This document shows positions 6,832 through 7,777 of a DNA stretch of 7,777 nt, piece after piece. The position numbers and the translations under genes were made by a program. A model generated the notes under the pieces. The model saw nothing but the letters and a program-made list of their open reading frames with translations. It ran no database searches and was not told the origin of the DNA. Source of the DNA: an uncultured Erysipelotrichaceae bacterium (GTDB taxonomy: Bacteria > Bacillota_I > Bacilli_A > Erysipelotrichales > Erysipelotrichaceae); NCBI GenBank assembly GCA_937900565.1, contig CALCFG010000017.1, positions 1 through 7,777 of the forward strand, given 5' to 3'. Each line of letters starts with the position of its first letter. Within the stretch, counting starts at the first letter, position 1.

Positions 6832-7611
6832 ATGAAAGAAATTGCTTTTTTTGATATTGATAATAAATTATTATCCCATAGCACACACTGTGTGCCACAA
6901 TCTACTATTAATGCATTAAAAAAATTAAAGTCTTTAGGTAAAAAATGTTTCATTGCAACGTCTCGTTCGTATGTTGAAATTACAAATTTACCGAAAGAAG
7001 TAATGGAATTAATGGATGGATTTATTTGTGAAGGTGGGGCAAAAGTAATTTATCATGATGAAGTAATTATTCGTCATGTGATGGATGAACCATCAAAAAA
7101 TCGGTTGATTCAATTAATTCGGGATCATCATTTAGCTTATCGTTATTGTGGTTTAGATATTCATATTAATTATTTAGACCATGAGGATGAATTTGCTTCT
7201 AAACGATTCTATGAGCTTTATGAAATGGTTCCTGAAGTTATTCCTTACACCACACAACCTTTAACACACATTTTATTTTATTGTTTTGATGATATGTTAG
7301 CTCATCAAATCATCAATGAAATTCCGCGCTTAGAAGTAATTCGTATCGGTGAAGCGTTTGACGTAACTGACAAAGACGTTACAAAAGGCTCTGCATTAAA
7401 ACAAATCTGTCATCATTTTAATGTCCCGCTTGCCAATACTGTATGTTTTGGTGATAGTGCCAATGATATTGAAATGATTAAAGCAGCTGGCTTAGGTATT
7501 GCTATGGGTAATGGGAATAAAAGTGTGCAACGTATTGCAAATTACGTCACAAGCGATATTGACGACAATGGCATTTACAATGCTTGTGTTTACTTTAATT
7601 GGTTTAGATAA
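6832..7611 (+). CDS. Cof-type HAD-IIB family hydrolase
   Basis: Predicted cytoplasmic phosphatase of the Cof/YidA-like HAD-IIB group, whose members act on sugar phosphates, FMN, PLP and similar small molecules; the substrate cannot be told from sequence. At 259 residues it has the usual length. Motif I is FFDIDNKLL: nucleophile Asp8 and acid/base Asp10 are kept, but the usual GT of DxDGT is NK (11-12). Motif II is IATSRS (41-46) with Thr43, usually ATGRS. The cap domain spans about 80-180. Motif III is Lys185 in DVTKGSAL. Motif IV is GDSANDIEM (207-215), followed by AMGNG. AGGGGG (6818-6823) lies 8 bases before the ATG. It starts 24 bases after the U32 gene with no terminator between, so it is probably the last gene of the holA operon. 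A paralogue with altered activity is possible given motif I. Confidence 0.9.
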   Translation: MKEIAFFDIDNKLLSHSTHCVPQSTINALKKLKSLGKKCFIATSRSYVEITNLPKEVMELMDGFICEGGAKVIYHDEVIIRHVMDEPSKNRLIQLIRDHHLAYRYCGLDIHINYLDHEDEFASKRFYELYEMVPEVIPYTTQPLTHILFYCFDDMLAHQIINEIPRLEVIRIGEAFDVTDKDVTKGSALKQICHHFNVPLANTVCFGDSANDIEMIKAAGLGIAMGNGNKSVQRIANYVTSDIDDNGIYNACVYFNWFR

Positions 7612-7677
7612 CTATATTTACAGTTTCAGTGTTGAATAAGTTTATTTAATCAGAATATTGCTTGGTAATTAATATAA

Positions 7678-7717
7678 AAAATATCGAAGTGATCATCGTA
7701 AATCACTTCGATATTTT
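7678..7717. terminator. Strong bidirectional hairpin terminator
   Basis: AAAATATCGAAGTGAT (7678-7693) and ATCACTTCGATATTTT (7702-7717) are perfect inverted repeats of 16 bp around the 8-base loop CATCGTAA. The A-run on the 5' side and T-run on the 3' side allow termination in both directions. On the + strand it would close the holA-sdaA-U32-HAD unit, 66 bases after the last stop. The bases between (7612-7677) are AT-rich and show nothing else I can name. Confidence 0.88.
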
Positions 7718-7724
7718 AAATGTT

Positions 7725-7777
7725 GGCTCTGTCACAACAAATGGTTGATTTTTGACGAGAAATAGCGTATAATAATA
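7725..7777 (+). mobile_element. Possible left end of an ISL3-like insertion sequence (partial)
   Basis: GGCTCTGTCACAACAAATGG starts abruptly just after the terminator and resembles the terminal repeat style of ISL3-family elements (ends beginning GGCTCT followed by a GTCA-like stretch). A TTGATT-17-TATAAT promoter inside it points into the element, as expected for a transposase gene. No transposase or matching right end is in the window, so this rests on recalled terminal consensus. It could instead be an ordinary promoter region of the next gene. Confidence 0.4.
7745..7773 (+). promoter_or_regulatory. Sigma-A type promoter at right edge
   Basis: TTGATT (7745-7750) and a perfect TATAAT (7768-7773) are separated by 17 bp, the ideal vegetative spacing. 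The direction is rightward, so the product begins outside the window: either the transposase of the suspected insertion sequence or the next chromosomal gene. A TTGACG at 7752 is only 10 bp from the -10 and is not the -35. Confidence 0.65.

Noticed and set aside
7752..7773. TTGACG paired with TATAAT as the right-edge promoter.
   Set aside because: The spacer is only 10 bp; TTGATT at 7745 gives the correct 17 bp.

Overview
The window reads as ordinary chromosome of a low-GC, standard-code Bacillota bacterium. UGG is the only tryptophan codon seen and UGA ends holA, so this is not a UGA-Trp Mollicute. The AT-rich, strongly co-directional layout and the divergent, compact competence proteins suggest the Erysipelotrichia or a neighbouring class. 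That placement is an inference from sequence style, not from a marker gene. All six real genes lie on the + strand, tightly packed or overlapping, and almost nothing is non-coding before position 7612.

Region 1 (1-2437) is the DNA-uptake pair comEA-comEC. It is preceded by a terminator-like hairpin (31-64) whose 3' arm contains the only plausible comEA ribosome binding site. ComEA is the membrane-anchored double-stranded DNA receptor. ComEC is the inner-membrane channel, with a C-terminal metallo-beta-lactamase-like domain. The two genes overlap by 10 bases. The comEB gene found between them in Bacillus subtilis is absent.

Region 2 (2438-7611) begins with an extended -10 promoter (TGCTATAAT) exactly six bases before the holA start codon, so the holA mRNA may be leaderless. 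It continues with holA (DNA polymerase III delta, clamp loader), a single-chain iron-sulfur L-serine dehydratase, a long U32-family protein of the RlhA-like rRNA-hydroxylation type, and a Cof-type HAD hydrolase. holA/sdaA overlap as ATGA, sdaA/U32 overlap by 8 bases, and U32/HAD are 24 bases apart. These four probably form one transcription unit, ending at a perfect 16-bp bidirectional hairpin terminator (7678-7717). The comEA-comEC-holA order is the conserved Bacillota arrangement. The link to sdaA, U32 and HAD looks like local operon packing rather than one pathway.

Region 3 (7718-7777) resembles the outer end of an ISL3-like insertion sequence (GGCTCTGTCACA...) with an inward-facing promoter. 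The element, if real, continues past the window.

I do not see a clearly new multi-gene system. The most interesting points are regulatory (the ribosome site buried in a hairpin before comEA; the probable leaderless start of holA) and protein-level (ComEC lacking its hallmark helix motif; the HAD protein with DxDNK instead of DxDGT).
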